Shown: positions 16,801 to 24,757, counted from the first letter of the stretch. The stretch: 64,000 nt of DNA from Methylocystis echinoides (GCF_027923385.1 NZ_BSEC01000001.1:632501-696500), one strand, 5' to 3'. The notes: generated by a model from the letters alone, not told the origin. Numbers and translations are program-made.

Positions 16801-18647
16801 TGACGACGGCTCAGGCCAATGCAATCGAGACGGAGGATCTCGCCGCCTTCTCGACGACGCAGATCGTCTCCTTGTCGACCAAGGATCTCGCGGCGCTCTC
16901 GGCCATGCAGATCCTTGCGCTGGAGACCGCTGACGCGGCGGCGCTGACGACCTCTCAGATCGCCGCGCTGAAATCGGATCAGGTCGCCTCCTTGACGACG
17001 GATCAGATCACCGCGCTGTCCACGACGCAGATTGCAACGCTCTCCTCGACCCAGCTCAGCGCCGTGACGACGGAGGATCTTGCCACCATGTCGACCGCGC
17101 AGGTCGCGGCGCTGTCGACAAGAGCCATCGCCGGCCTGACCAGCGATCAGCTGGTCACGCTCTCCACCGATCAGGCGGCGGCGCTGACCACGGCGCAGGT
17201 CGCGACGCTCTCCTCGTCGCAGGCCGCCGCCATCGAGACCACGGATCTCGCGGCGCTGTCCACGGCGCAGGTCGCCGCCTTCAGCAGCCGCAGCGTCGCC
17301 GCGCTGTCGACCGATCAGGTCGCGGCCTTGACGACGACTGAAGTGGCCGCGCTGACCACGGTCCAGATCGGCGCGCTGACGACGTCGCAGATCGCCACGC
17401 TCTCGACCGATCAGGCGGCGGCGCTGACGACCGCGCAGGTCAACGCCTTCTCGTCGACCCAGGTCGGCGCGATGACGACCGACAGCATCGCCGCGCTCTC
17501 CATCGATCAGGTGGCCGCGGTGAAGGTCGCCGCCCTGTCCGGCCTCTCGACCGGCCAGGTGGATGCGCTGTCGACCGACCAGTCCGCGGCGCTCGGGACG
17601 GCGCAGGTCGCCGCCCTCTCGTCGCAGCAGGCGGGGGCGCTCGGCACGGATGAACTTGCCGTGCTGTCGACCGCCCAGATCGCCGCGTTCAGCTCGAGGG
17701 CGATCCCGGGCCTGACCACGGACCAGATCGGCGCGCTGACCACCAATCAGGCCGCCGCCCTGACCACCACGCAGGTCGCCGCCCTGTCCACCAGCCAGGC
17801 GGCCGCGATCGAAACGGACGACCTTGCGGTCCTGTCCACGTCGCAGCTTGTCGCCCTGACGACGGCGGCGGTCGGCGCGCTGACGACCGACCAGGTCGCC
17901 GCGATGACGACGACCGAGGTTGCGGGGCTGAGCACGCGCCAGATCGGCGCGCTGACCACCGATCAGATCGCGGCTCTGTCGACGGATCAGGCGACGGCGC
18001 TGACCACGGCCCAGATCGCCACCCTGTCCTCGCGGCAGGCCGGCGCCCTGACGACGGACGATGTCGCCGCGCTGTCCACCGGCCAGATCGCCGCCCTGAC
18101 CTCGGGCGCCGTCACCGGCCTGACGACGGATCAGGTCGCGGCGATTACGACCGATCAGGCTGCGGCGCTGACGACCGCCCAGATCGGCGTCCTGTCCACC
18201 TCCCAGGCGCAGGCCCTGGAGACGGACGACCTCGCCGCCCTGTCGACGGGCCAGTTCGCCGCCCTCACCTCGGCGGACATTGCGGCCCTGCTGACGACGC
18301 AGGTTGCGGCGATCACGACCGATCAGGCCGTGGCGTTTACCACCGCTCAGGCGGCGGCGCTGACGTCCGACCAGATCGCCGCCTTCTCGACGGCGCAGTC
18401 CGCCGCGCTGGAGACGGCCGACATCGCCGTCCTGTCCTCGACGCAGATCCGCGCGCTGGAGACAGACGACTTCGCCGCGCTGACCTCGACGCAGCTCGGC
18501 GCCATCGGCACCTCGGCGCTCTCTGGGCTGACGACCGACGACATCGGCGCCTTAAGCACCGCGCAAGCTGACGGGTTTACGTCCTCTCAGTATCAGGCGC
18601 TCAACGGCGACATTCTGAACGCGCTGTTCAAGCTCTACAACGGCTGA
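13851..18647 (+). CDS. Giant Ser/Thr-rich octapeptide-repeat protein (199 octads)
   Basis: The product has 1598 residues. From residue 7 to the last residue it is a continuous series of 199 eight-residue units, consensus A-L-S/T-T-x-Q-V/I-A, with no insertion or deletion of register. Position 2 is hydrophobic (L, M, I or F), positions 3 and 4 are mostly Ser/Thr, 6 is Q or D, 7 is V/I/A/L and 8 is A or G. A 17-octad (136-residue) super-repeat is laid over this. There is no signal peptide, no transmembrane helix, and almost no aromatic residue or cysteine. The ATG at 13851 opens directly into the repeat. I do not know its function; similar octad proteins are usually labelled beta-strand-repeat or adhesin-like. 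Two glycosyltransferase genes follow on the same strand, so a glycosylated surface or secreted protein is my inference. Confidence 0.9.
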   Translation: MTSIIASLTAKQIALLSTDTVSKLTTSDIAAMKTSQIAALSSTQLSVMTTEDVSAFTTTQFSAIAANAIAGLNSVHISNLTTSEVSALSSAQLAKIVASYIDDFTTDQIAALSTAQVAALSSTQAAAIETADIAVMSSAQVAALSSKSVSALSTDQIAAMTTDAVAALTTTQVKALTSAQLGALSTDQAAALTTAQIGTLSSTQIGGLTTDSIAALSTGQTSAIAAKSVAGLRTAQIVTLSTDQAAALTTAQVAALTSTQAAALETEDLAAFTTTQFAALTSKDIAVLTTDQIAAIETADLAVLSSAQIGALGTAQIAVLSTDQTAALTTAQIGALSSKQVGALTTTTVAALSTDQVSALRTSALAGLTTAQIGVISTEQAAALTTAQIATLSTSQAAALTTDDIVALSTAQFAAMNAKDVAALITSQVAVMETADLAALSTTQVAAMTASQLSHLSTDQAAALTTAQVAVLSSSQAAALTTDAIAAMSTAQIAAISTKSVSSLTTAQVAALTTDQAAALTTSQVAALTTKQAAAIETADLAALSTSQVAAMTSKDVGALTTDQIVAMETADLAVLSTGQISALGTAQVRALTTDQAATLTTTQLAAFSSKQLGALTTEDIGALSTDQVAALSSKAVAGLTTAQVASFSTDQIAAMTTAQIAAFSSTQAAAIETDDIVALSTAQTAALSSKSIGALTTSQVAAMETADLAVLSTAQVGALSTAQIGALSTDQAAAMTTTQIAAFTSKQLGALKTDDLAALSTGQVAAISTKAIAGLTTAQVASLSTDHVAALSTGQIAALSSTQAAAIETDDIVALATDQIAALSSKGVAVLTTAQVVAIETADLAAMTTAQIGAMNTAQLSKLSTDQAAALTTAQVATLSSKQLGALTTDAVAALSTAQITAVGTAAVAGLTTAQLGAVSTDQAAALTTAQIGGLTTDDVAALSTAQVAAISTKAFSSLTTAQIVAITTDQVAALTTGQIATLTTAQANAIETEDLAAFSTTQIVSLSTKDLAALSAMQILALETADAAALTTSQIAALKSDQVASLTTDQITALSTTQIATLSSTQLSAVTTEDLATMSTAQVAALSTRAIAGLTSDQLVTLSTDQAAALTTAQVATLSSSQAAAIETTDLAALSTAQVAAFSSRSVAALSTDQVAALTTTEVAALTTVQIGALTTSQIATLSTDQAAALTTAQVNAFSSTQVGAMTTDSIAALSIDQVAAVKVAALSGLSTGQVDALSTDQSAALGTAQVAALSSQQAGALGTDELAVLSTAQIAAFSSRAIPGLTTDQIGALTTNQAAALTTTQVAALSTSQAAAIETDDLAVLSTSQLVALTTAAVGALTTDQVAAMTTTEVAGLSTRQIGALTTDQIAALSTDQATALTTAQIATLSSRQAGALTTDDVAALSTGQIAALTSGAVTGLTTDQVAAITTDQAAALTTAQIGVLSTSQAQALETDDLAALSTGQFAALTSADIAALLTTQVAAITTDQAVAFTTAQAAALTSDQIAAFSTAQSAALETADIAVLSSTQIRALETDDFAALTSTQLGAIGTSALSGLTTDDIGALSTAQADGFTSSQYQALNGDILNALFKLYNG
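13869..18644 (+). repeat. 24-bp coding tandem repeats with a 408-bp higher-order period
   Basis: The whole stretch is a tandem array of 24-bp units with each leucine-type codon at a coordinate divisible by 24. The marker unit encoding L-S/T-T-D/E-Q-A/T-A-A recurs at about 14400, 14568, 14808, 14976, 15216, 15384 and 15624, that is at alternating steps of 168 and 240 bp (7 and 10 units). The 408-bp sum is a 17-unit super-repeat, which persists to about 16600. Around 16850-17160 the order is disturbed, then the 168/240 steps resume. This is coding repeat, not a CRISPR array. Confidence 0.92.
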
Positions 18648-18756
18648 GGCGTCGTCACGCCGTCTGGACGTCTGCTTGCAATCGCCGCGCCGGCTCCCCG
18701 CCGGCGCGGCGTTCGAGTCGCGCGTTGCGTCGCTTCTCCGAGCAGAGGGATACAGA

Positions 18757-20799
18757 ATGCTTGCGCCCGTAACGTCGCCCGAGGCCATCGCGCAATATTT
18801 CTCGCAGGAAACACAGAAGGGTCGAGCGGGCCAGCAGACTCTGGCCGATCTGTTCGGCGCGGCGGATACGCTCGCTTCCGCCAATCAGCTGCGCCTCGCC
18901 GCCGAACTCTACCGCAACTGGATCGCGTTCAACATGAGCGATCCGCTGGCCCATATGGCCTATTTCAATCTCGCCGTGCTGCTGCGCCGTCTCGATGATT
19001 TCCCCGGCGCCATCAATGCGCTCGTGGAATGCGCGCGGCTGAAGCCCGAATTCCATCAGGCGCGCATCAATCTCGGCCGCGTCTTCGAGGACGCCGGTCA
19101 CATCCCGCGCGCGCTCGAGCAATGGAATCAGGCGGTCGCGGGACTTTCCGGCGTCAGCGCGGAAACGCAGAAACTGAAACTCCTCGCCCTCCAGCAAAGC
19201 GGCCGCGTGCTCGAAGCCGCCGAGCGATTCGAGGCGGCGGAGAACCTGCTGAAACAGGCGATCGACCTGCGCCCCGATCTCCCCGAATCCGCGCAGCACT
19301 GGATCGCGCTGCGTCAGCGCCAGTGCAAATGGCCGGTGCTGTCGCCGTCCGAATATGTGACGCGGCGTCAGCTGCTCGACGCCATGTCGCCGATCTCGCT
19401 CGCGCTGCACGCCGACGATCCGCTGTTTCAGCTCGGCAGAGCCTGTCGCTACAACCGCAATCTCGTCGGGCGACCGGCGCCGGTCGCGGCCGCCGCCTCC
19501 CCGGAGGCGGCGGCCCGCCAGCCCAACGAAAGACTGCGCATCGGATATGTTTCATCCGATCTGCGCGAACATGCGGTCGGCTTCGCGCTGGTCGAAGTCT
19601 TCGAATTGCACGACAGATCGGCATTTGAAATCTTCGCCTATTCCTTCGGCGCGGACCGGCCGGCGGACGCGACACAGGCGCGTTTCAAGGCGGCGGTCGA
19701 TCACTGGAGCGACGTCAGCGCACAGGACGACGATCATGTGGCGCAGGAAATCGCCGAGGACGGAATCGACATTCTGGTTGATCTCAATGGCTACACGAAG
19801 AATGCGCGCGCCGGCATTTTCGCGCGCCGGCCCGCGCCGGTTATCGTCAACTGGTGCGGCTATCCCGGAACGATGGGCAGCGCCTATCATCATTATCTCA
19901 TCGCCGACGCGCATATCGTTCCCCCCGGAAGCGAGATTTTCTATTCCGAGAAAGTGCTGCGCCTCGCCTGCAATCAGCCGCTCGACCGCAAGCGGCGGAT
20001 CGATCACGGCGCTCTGACGCGCGCTGACGAAGGATTGCCGGAGGACTCTTTTGTCTTCTGCTGTCTCAACGGCATGCAGAAAATCACGCCGGAGGTGTTC
20101 GCGCTCTGGCTGCGCATCCTGCAAGACACGCCTGGCTCGGTGCTGTGGCTGCTGTCGGGCGGGGCGGATGTCGACGAGCGGCTGCGTCAGCTCGCGCGCG
20201 CGGATGGCGTCGACGGCGAGCGCCTGCTCTTTGCGCAGAAACGGCCCAATGCGCTGCATCTCGCCCGCATGTCGCTCGCCGATCTCTTCCTCGACACTTT
20301 CCCTTACGGCGCCCATTCCACGGCCGCCGACGCGCTGACCGCCGGCGTGCCGGTGCTGACCCGCCCCGGCCGCAGTTTCGCGTCGCGCTTCTGCGCGAGC
20401 GTCGTGCGCGCCGCCGGACTCGACGATTTCATCTGCGAGACGGTCGACGATTATGTGCGCAAGGCCGTGACCATCGCCTCCGATCCCCGCATCATCCGTC
20501 ATTACCGTCACAAGCTCGCCGCGCATCGCGACAAAAGCGTGCTGCGCGACATGAACGCCACGGCCCGGCGGCTGGAGGAACTTTATCTCGACATGCAGGC
20601 CGCCCGCGACGCGGACGCCCTGCCTGTTCCCGAGCTCGTCAATCTCGACGCCTATTACGAAATCGGCGCCGCGCTCGACGCCGAACAGGCGTGTTTCGCC
20701 GACGATGCAAGCTACTTCGCCGCCTGGCAGACGAAGCTTGTCGAATGGAACAGGCACACGCCGCTTTCACCCGACTCGCGTCTATGGCGCCGGCCGTAA
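18757..20799 (+). CDS. TPR-containing O-GlcNAc-transferase-type glycosyltransferase (GT41)
   Basis: A protein of 680 residues with an N-terminal tetratricopeptide region (about 25-190, with repeats such as AYFNLAVLLRRLDDFPGAINALVECARLKP) and a C-terminal GT41/SPINDLY catalytic region from about 255. Conserved catalytic-region landmarks are GYVSSDLREHAVGF near 263, NWCGYPGTMGS near 365, a lysine in CCLNGMQKI near 442 and HSTAADALTAGVPVLT near 519. Family members add N-acetylglucosamine or related sugars to Ser/Thr of proteins in the cytoplasm; the TPRs bind the substrate. The ATG at 18757 has GAGGGA upstream; an earlier ATG at 18676 is possible. It lies 109 bases after the Ser/Thr-rich octad protein, its most obvious candidate substrate (inference). 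Confidence 0.9.
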   Translation: MLAPVTSPEAIAQYFSQETQKGRAGQQTLADLFGAADTLASANQLRLAAELYRNWIAFNMSDPLAHMAYFNLAVLLRRLDDFPGAINALVECARLKPEFHQARINLGRVFEDAGHIPRALEQWNQAVAGLSGVSAETQKLKLLALQQSGRVLEAAERFEAAENLLKQAIDLRPDLPESAQHWIALRQRQCKWPVLSPSEYVTRRQLLDAMSPISLALHADDPLFQLGRACRYNRNLVGRPAPVAAAASPEAAARQPNERLRIGYVSSDLREHAVGFALVEVFELHDRSAFEIFAYSFGADRPADATQARFKAAVDHWSDVSAQDDDHVAQEIAEDGIDILVDLNGYTKNARAGIFARRPAPVIVNWCGYPGTMGSAYHHYLIADAHIVPPGSEIFYSEKVLRLACNQPLDRKRRIDHGALTRADEGLPEDSFVFCCLNGMQKITPEVFALWLRILQDTPGSVLWLLSGGADVDERLRQLARADGVDGERLLFAQKRPNALHLARMSLADLFLDTFPYGAHSTAADALTAGVPVLTRPGRSFASRFCASVVRAAGLDDFICETVDDYVRKAVTIASDPRIIRHYRHKLAAHRDKSVLRDMNATARRLEELYLDMQAARDADALPVPELVNLDAYYEIGAALDAEQACFADDASYFAAWQTKLVEWNRHTPLSPDSRLWRRP

Positions 20800-20823
20800 G
20801 GCGCGCAATCAGAGGAATATCGG

Positions 20824-22209
20824 ATGCTGAACGATTTCGCCGCGCGCCGGCCCCGTACGATCCTGCTGACTTTCGCGGGCCGCCGCGATCACATGACGCT
20901 TCTGACCTATTATGTCGAGCGCGCGATCGAACTCGGCCTCATCGACGAATGGCATGTGTGGGACTTCACGCGCAACGCCGCGGATCGCGAGTGGCTGCGC
21001 CAGCGCTTTCCGGTGACGCAGACGACGCCGAGCAATTCCTTCGACTACTTCCCCCATGCGCGCCGCCTCGCGCTTGGGGAGAAGCGCGCCGCCTTGCGCT
21101 TTTCGGTCGCGTCGCGCAGCGACGTGCATCTCGGCCTGCGCCGGCTGGACGGCTCGGGACAAAGCTATGAGATCGTCGTCGGCGGCTGGAGCAATCAGGC
21201 CAGCGCGCTGCGGGCGTTCGACGACGCGGCGTCCCTCGTCGACGTCTCCGCGCGCGATCCGCTGGCGCAGCCGCTCGCCATCGCCGCGACGCCGGACATC
21301 CTGCCCGAATTCGGTTTCGCCAATGTCGAGGCCAGTTTTGGCAAGGACGACCTCGCCGTCTTCGTTCAGGGACGCGAGGCCCTGCGCGTCCAATTGCCGA
21401 TCGCGCCGGGAACCTTCGAGCTGCTGTACCGCACCGGTTACGGGTCGAACGGCGAATGGATTTTCCCCGAAACCGAAGAGACGGCTGCGCGGCTCTTCGT
21501 GAGAGGACCGACAACGGATTATCCGCCCGGCGCGATGTTCTACAACAGCGCCTATCAATATTACGGCGCAAATCTCGATCGCTACCAAAACGACATTTTC
21601 CTCAAATGCGACGATGACGTCGTCTTCTTCGATCTCGACCGCCTCGCTGAATTCGTCGACTTCCGCCGCCGCAACACCGGCTATTTCCTGCTCAGCGCCA
21701 ATGTCGTCAACAATGGCGTCTGCGCCTATTTCCAGCAGGCAAGCGGCGCCATTCCGGCCGGCTTCGATGTGTTCGAAATGCCCAAGGGCGGCATGTGCGG
21801 TTCGCTCTGGGGGAGCGGCGCAAAGGCGCAGCGACTGCACGAGCTGTTCCTCAAGAACCCCGCGGCCTTCCGCGACGCCGCGCGCGCGCCCATCTGCTGG
21901 CTCGAGCGGGTGAGCATCAATTTCGTCTCCTGGCTCGGCGCCGATTTGATGCATATTCCGGACATCATGGCGGATGACGAGCATGACCTTTGTTATGGCG
22001 TCAGGAAACGCGCCAGAAAGGTGAACGCCATCTATCCGCGGTTTCTTGCCTCGCATCTCTCCTTCTGGAAGCAGGATGCGGATATGGACATCGAGCGAAT
22101 CCTCGCAGGTTATCGCGCGCTGGCCGATCGCGAGCTGCATGTCGTGCGCCGCTCGCGTGTGGAATCCCCCGCCGAGGAGGCGGAGCCGTCCATATCTTTG
22201 AGCGCCTGA
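20824..22209 (+). CDS. GT-A-type glycosyltransferase with inserted PF12248-like domain
   Basis: A protein of 461 residues. The N-terminal part (RTILLTFAGRRDHMTLLTYYVERAI) and the central KCDDDVVFFDLDRL segment (acidic triad at 263-265) look like a GT-A fold with a metal-binding DxD motif. Between them, about residues 90-225, lies a different module; the run YEIVVGGWSNQASALR near 115 strongly resembles the so-called farnesoic acid O-methyltransferase domain (PF12248), a beta-sandwich fold that may bind carbohydrate. So the glycosyltransferase seems to be split by, or built around, a possible carbohydrate-binding insert. It starts 24 bases after the GT41 gene and is probably co-transcribed with it. 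The acceptor and donor are unknown. Confidence 0.75.
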   Translation: MLNDFAARRPRTILLTFAGRRDHMTLLTYYVERAIELGLIDEWHVWDFTRNAADREWLRQRFPVTQTTPSNSFDYFPHARRLALGEKRAALRFSVASRSDVHLGLRRLDGSGQSYEIVVGGWSNQASALRAFDDAASLVDVSARDPLAQPLAIAATPDILPEFGFANVEASFGKDDLAVFVQGREALRVQLPIAPGTFELLYRTGYGSNGEWIFPETEETAARLFVRGPTTDYPPGAMFYNSAYQYYGANLDRYQNDIFLKCDDDVVFFDLDRLAEFVDFRRRNTGYFLLSANVVNNGVCAYFQQASGAIPAGFDVFEMPKGGMCGSLWGSGAKAQRLHELFLKNPAAFRDAARAPICWLERVSINFVSWLGADLMHIPDIMADDEHDLCYGVRKRARKVNAIYPRFLASHLSFWKQDADMDIERILAGYRALADRELHVVRRSRVESPAEEAEPSISLSA

Positions 22210-22270
22210 GTGAAACCTGCGGCCGCCGCCCGCGTTAAGGCGCCGGGTGCTGCGAGCGCAGGAGCAAGCC

Positions 22271-22693
22271 ATGCTGAAGCTACCTGAACTGAACCGGCAT
22301 ATTGTCGGGCTGTCAGCCATCGCGCTGGCGATCGCAGGCGTAGGTTACGCCGCGCGTGTGACGCCGATGAATTCGGGCGCGCCGGCGGCGCAACAACTGG
22401 CGGAGCTTCTGCCGGCGGAGGGCTGGAATCCGGCCGCCATGCTGAGGGAGATTCCGCCCAACGCCTTTGGTCGCGCGCCAGCCGCCGAGCAGGAAATGAC
22501 GCCACAAAACGCGGAGGCCAACTCTATTTCTCCCGACTCGAAGAACTGGACCGCGCAGGATTGGCGTGTGGCCGCCGCGGCGGTCGAAAAATTGCGGTCG
22601 TCGCGGCCTCAGGCCCGCAACAACATGAGCGGAGTCGTCTGGGCGCCGCCGGAGGAGATCGCGCAGAAAACCGCGCGGGGCTCCATGCGCTGA
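22271..22693 (+). CDS. Hypothetical membrane-anchored protein
   Basis: A protein of 140 residues. After a short polar N-terminus there is one hydrophobic helix (IVGLSAIALAIAGVGYAA, about residues 11-28), then a polar, alanine/proline-rich remainder predicted to be outside the membrane. I recognise no family. The ATG at 22271 has AGGAGC upstream. It is the last gene of the repeat-protein/glycosyltransferase group and is followed by a hairpin. A signal anchor in a cluster that may handle an exported protein is suggestive only. Confidence 0.6.
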   Translation: MLKLPELNRHIVGLSAIALAIAGVGYAARVTPMNSGAPAAQQLAELLPAEGWNPAAMLREIPPNAFGRAPAAEQEMTPQNAEANSISPDSKNWTAQDWRVAAAAVEKLRSSRPQARNNMSGVVWAPPEEIAQKTARGSMR

Positions 22694-22720
22694 TCCTGAA
22701 GCCTTGTGAAGAACCGAGGC

Positions 22721-22751
22721 CCTCTCCCGCATCGCCTTCTCGCGGGAGAGG
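22721..22751. terminator. Hairpin between convergent genes
   Basis: A 10-bp perfect stem (CCTCTCCCGC with GCGGGAGAGG, loop about 11 bases) lies between the small membrane-protein gene and the glutaminase gene, which converge. There is no strong T-run, so it may act as a weak terminator; its stem sequence also resembles one arm of the interspersed palindromes found elsewhere in the window. Confidence 0.45.
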
Positions 22752-22766
22752 AATGTTGTCGACGCG

Positions 22767-24575
22767 TCAATAGGCGCTCAGCAACTCGACCTTCGTATTG
22801 GCGAGAACGAGCCGGCCGGCGAGAAGCTTGGCCAGATTGGCCATCATGCGCTCGGCGCAATGGGGATGCGTGCTCCTGTAGCGTCGATAGGCGTCGACCG
22901 ACAGCTCCAGGCACTGGACGGGCGTGTCGGCCCAGACGTCGGCGGTGCGCTTGTCGTCGATCAGCGCCATTTCGCCGAACACCATGCCCGGCAGCAGCGA
23001 GGCCAGGCGCGCGCCGCTTTGCAGCTTGATGCTGACGACGCCCCTTTGCAGGAAGAACAGCGACGCGGCGGAATCGCCCGCGTGAATGATGCGCTCGCCC
23101 GTCTTGTAGTCGCGGGCGTGACAGAGATCCGCGATTTCCTCCAGCTCGTCCTCGGACAGGCCCGAGAGCAGAGACTGCTCGTTGAGATGCGAGGTGGACT
23201 CGTGATATTCGAAGCCGCCATAGCGAAAGATCACCTGATCCTCGGCCCATTCGATGGCGTCTTCGAGCAATCCGAAATGGCGCACATTCGGCGATCTCTC
23301 CATCCACGCGGCCATGGACGGCCAGAGCGGCGAGCTCTTGTCGAAGCCAGAGAACACCAGCATGGCGCCTCTCTGCGTCAAGCCCTCGATGACCTTGTCC
23401 GCCAGCAGCGCCGCGGCGTCGGAGACGCTCGGCGTGCGGCGCAGATCGATCAGGATGAAGCTCGCCCTGTCGCCTTCCGCCAGTCGTCGGGAGACAAAAT
23501 CCATCGTGGCGAAGGACAGCGCGCCGACGAGCTCCACGATGCGGATCTCGCCGCTGCGTTCTTCGAGAAGCTTCAGTTCGCTCGGCATGCGGTTGCGGCG
23601 CGACGAGAGGCCCGTCGCATTGTAGTCGGCGATGATGCAGGTGCGAATGTCGTCGGCGCGGCTGAGCACATGGAGTCCGTAATGCGACGACAGCGCCTCG
23701 CACATTTTCAGCCCGCGCACGCTGTTGCCATGATCGTCGAGCTTGGGCGAGAAGGTGCCGAGACCCAGTTGCGCCGGCAGCGAGGCGATGATGCCGCCGC
23801 CGACGCCGCTCTTGGCGGGAATGCCGACGCGGTAGATCCATTCGCCGGCGTAATCATACATGCCCGAGCTGGTCATCACGGAAAGCGTGCGCGAGACGAC
23901 GTAGGGAGAAATGATCTGCTCGCCTGTCACGGGATTGCGCCCGCCATTGGCCAGCGTCGCCGCCATCACCGCCAGATCGCGCGCGGTGACGAGCACGGCG
24001 CATTGGCGGAAGTAGACGTCGAGCACGCCGTCGACGTCGCATTTCAGCACGTCGTAATTGTGCAGCAGCCACGCGATGGCCCGGTTGCGGTCGCCGGTCG
24101 CGCGTTCGGAGAGATAGACGTCGTCGTCGATATCGAGCTTGCGCCCGGCGAAGCGGCTGAGCGTCTCATGGATCAGCTCGAAGGCGCCGTTCCCCTCGGC
24201 ATGATGAATGAGGCCGGAACAGGCGATGGCGCCCGCATTGACCATCGGGTTGAAGGGGCGATTGTCGGTCGTCAGGCGGATCGAGTTGAAGGCTTCGCCG
24301 CTCGGCTCGACGCCGATCGCCTTCTCGACCCGTTCCTGCCCGAGCCGCTCCAGCGCCAGCGCGAACACAAAGGCCTTGGAGATCGACTGGATCGTGAAGG
24401 GAACCGCGCTGTCGCCGATCTCATAGACATGGCCGTCCATCGTCGCGAGGCTGGCGCCGAAGTGGGCGGGATTGGCCTTGGTCAGTTCCGGTATGTAATC
24501 GGCGACGGCGCCGGAGTCGTCTGTCTTGAAGGCGGCGTGCCGCTGTTTCAGAAATTCCTGCAATGGCGAAGTCAA
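22767..24575 (-). CDS. glsA: Glutaminase A fused to STAS and cyclic-nucleotide-binding domains
   Basis: Serine-dependent glutaminase hydrolysing glutamine to glutamate and ammonia. Residues 1 to about 305 are the beta-lactamase-like catalytic domain; the Ser-x-x-Lys motif is S64-K67 and later landmarks (FNPMVNAGAI, KSGVGGGI) are present. About residues 340-440 form a STAS-like domain (IRIVELVGALSF, ILIDLRRTPSVSDAAALL), and about 470-590 a cyclic-nucleotide-binding domain (AGDSAASLFFLQRGVVSIKL, FGEMALIDDKRTADV). The length of 602 residues compares with about 310 for plain glutaminases. Fusion with both sensor-type domains suggests allosteric control of the activity; the ligand is not known. 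Confidence 0.92.
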   Translation of the reverse strand: MTSPLQEFLKQRHAAFKTDDSGAVADYIPELTKANPAHFGASLATMDGHVYEIGDSAVPFTIQSISKAFVFALALERLGQERVEKAIGVEPSGEAFNSIRLTTDNRPFNPMVNAGAIACSGLIHHAEGNGAFELIHETLSRFAGRKLDIDDDVYLSERATGDRNRAIAWLLHNYDVLKCDVDGVLDVYFRQCAVLVTARDLAVMAATLANGGRNPVTGEQIISPYVVSRTLSVMTSSGMYDYAGEWIYRVGIPAKSGVGGGIIASLPAQLGLGTFSPKLDDHGNSVRGLKMCEALSSHYGLHVLSRADDIRTCIIADYNATGLSSRRNRMPSELKLLEERSGEIRIVELVGALSFATMDFVSRRLAEGDRASFILIDLRRTPSVSDAAALLADKVIEGLTQRGAMLVFSGFDKSSPLWPSMAAWMERSPNVRHFGLLEDAIEWAEDQVIFRYGGFEYHESTSHLNEQSLLSGLSEDELEEIADLCHARDYKTGERIIHAGDSAASLFFLQRGVVSIKLQSGARLASLLPGMVFGEMALIDDKRTADVWADTPVQCLELSVDAYRRYRSTHPHCAERMMANLAKLLAGRLVLANTKVELLSAY

Positions 24576-24757
24576 TTGGCCCTCCCGGCTGGCTCGCGGG
24601 CGGCAGCAACTTCGGGGCCATTTTACAATCAGCAGGAAGGACTTGCGTTAGCCTTTGGTCGCGCGGGGTTTTCGCTTCCGGCGCCCGCGCGCAACCAGCA
24701 GCGCGAAGGTCACGCCGACCCGCGCGCAGCCCCGCCCGATTAACGGGCGCCTAATTT

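Noticed and set aside
13869..18644. Possible CRISPR array because of regular short repeats
   Set aside because: There are no conserved repeats with unique spacers. The period is exactly 24 bp in one open reading frame, so it is coding tandem repeat.
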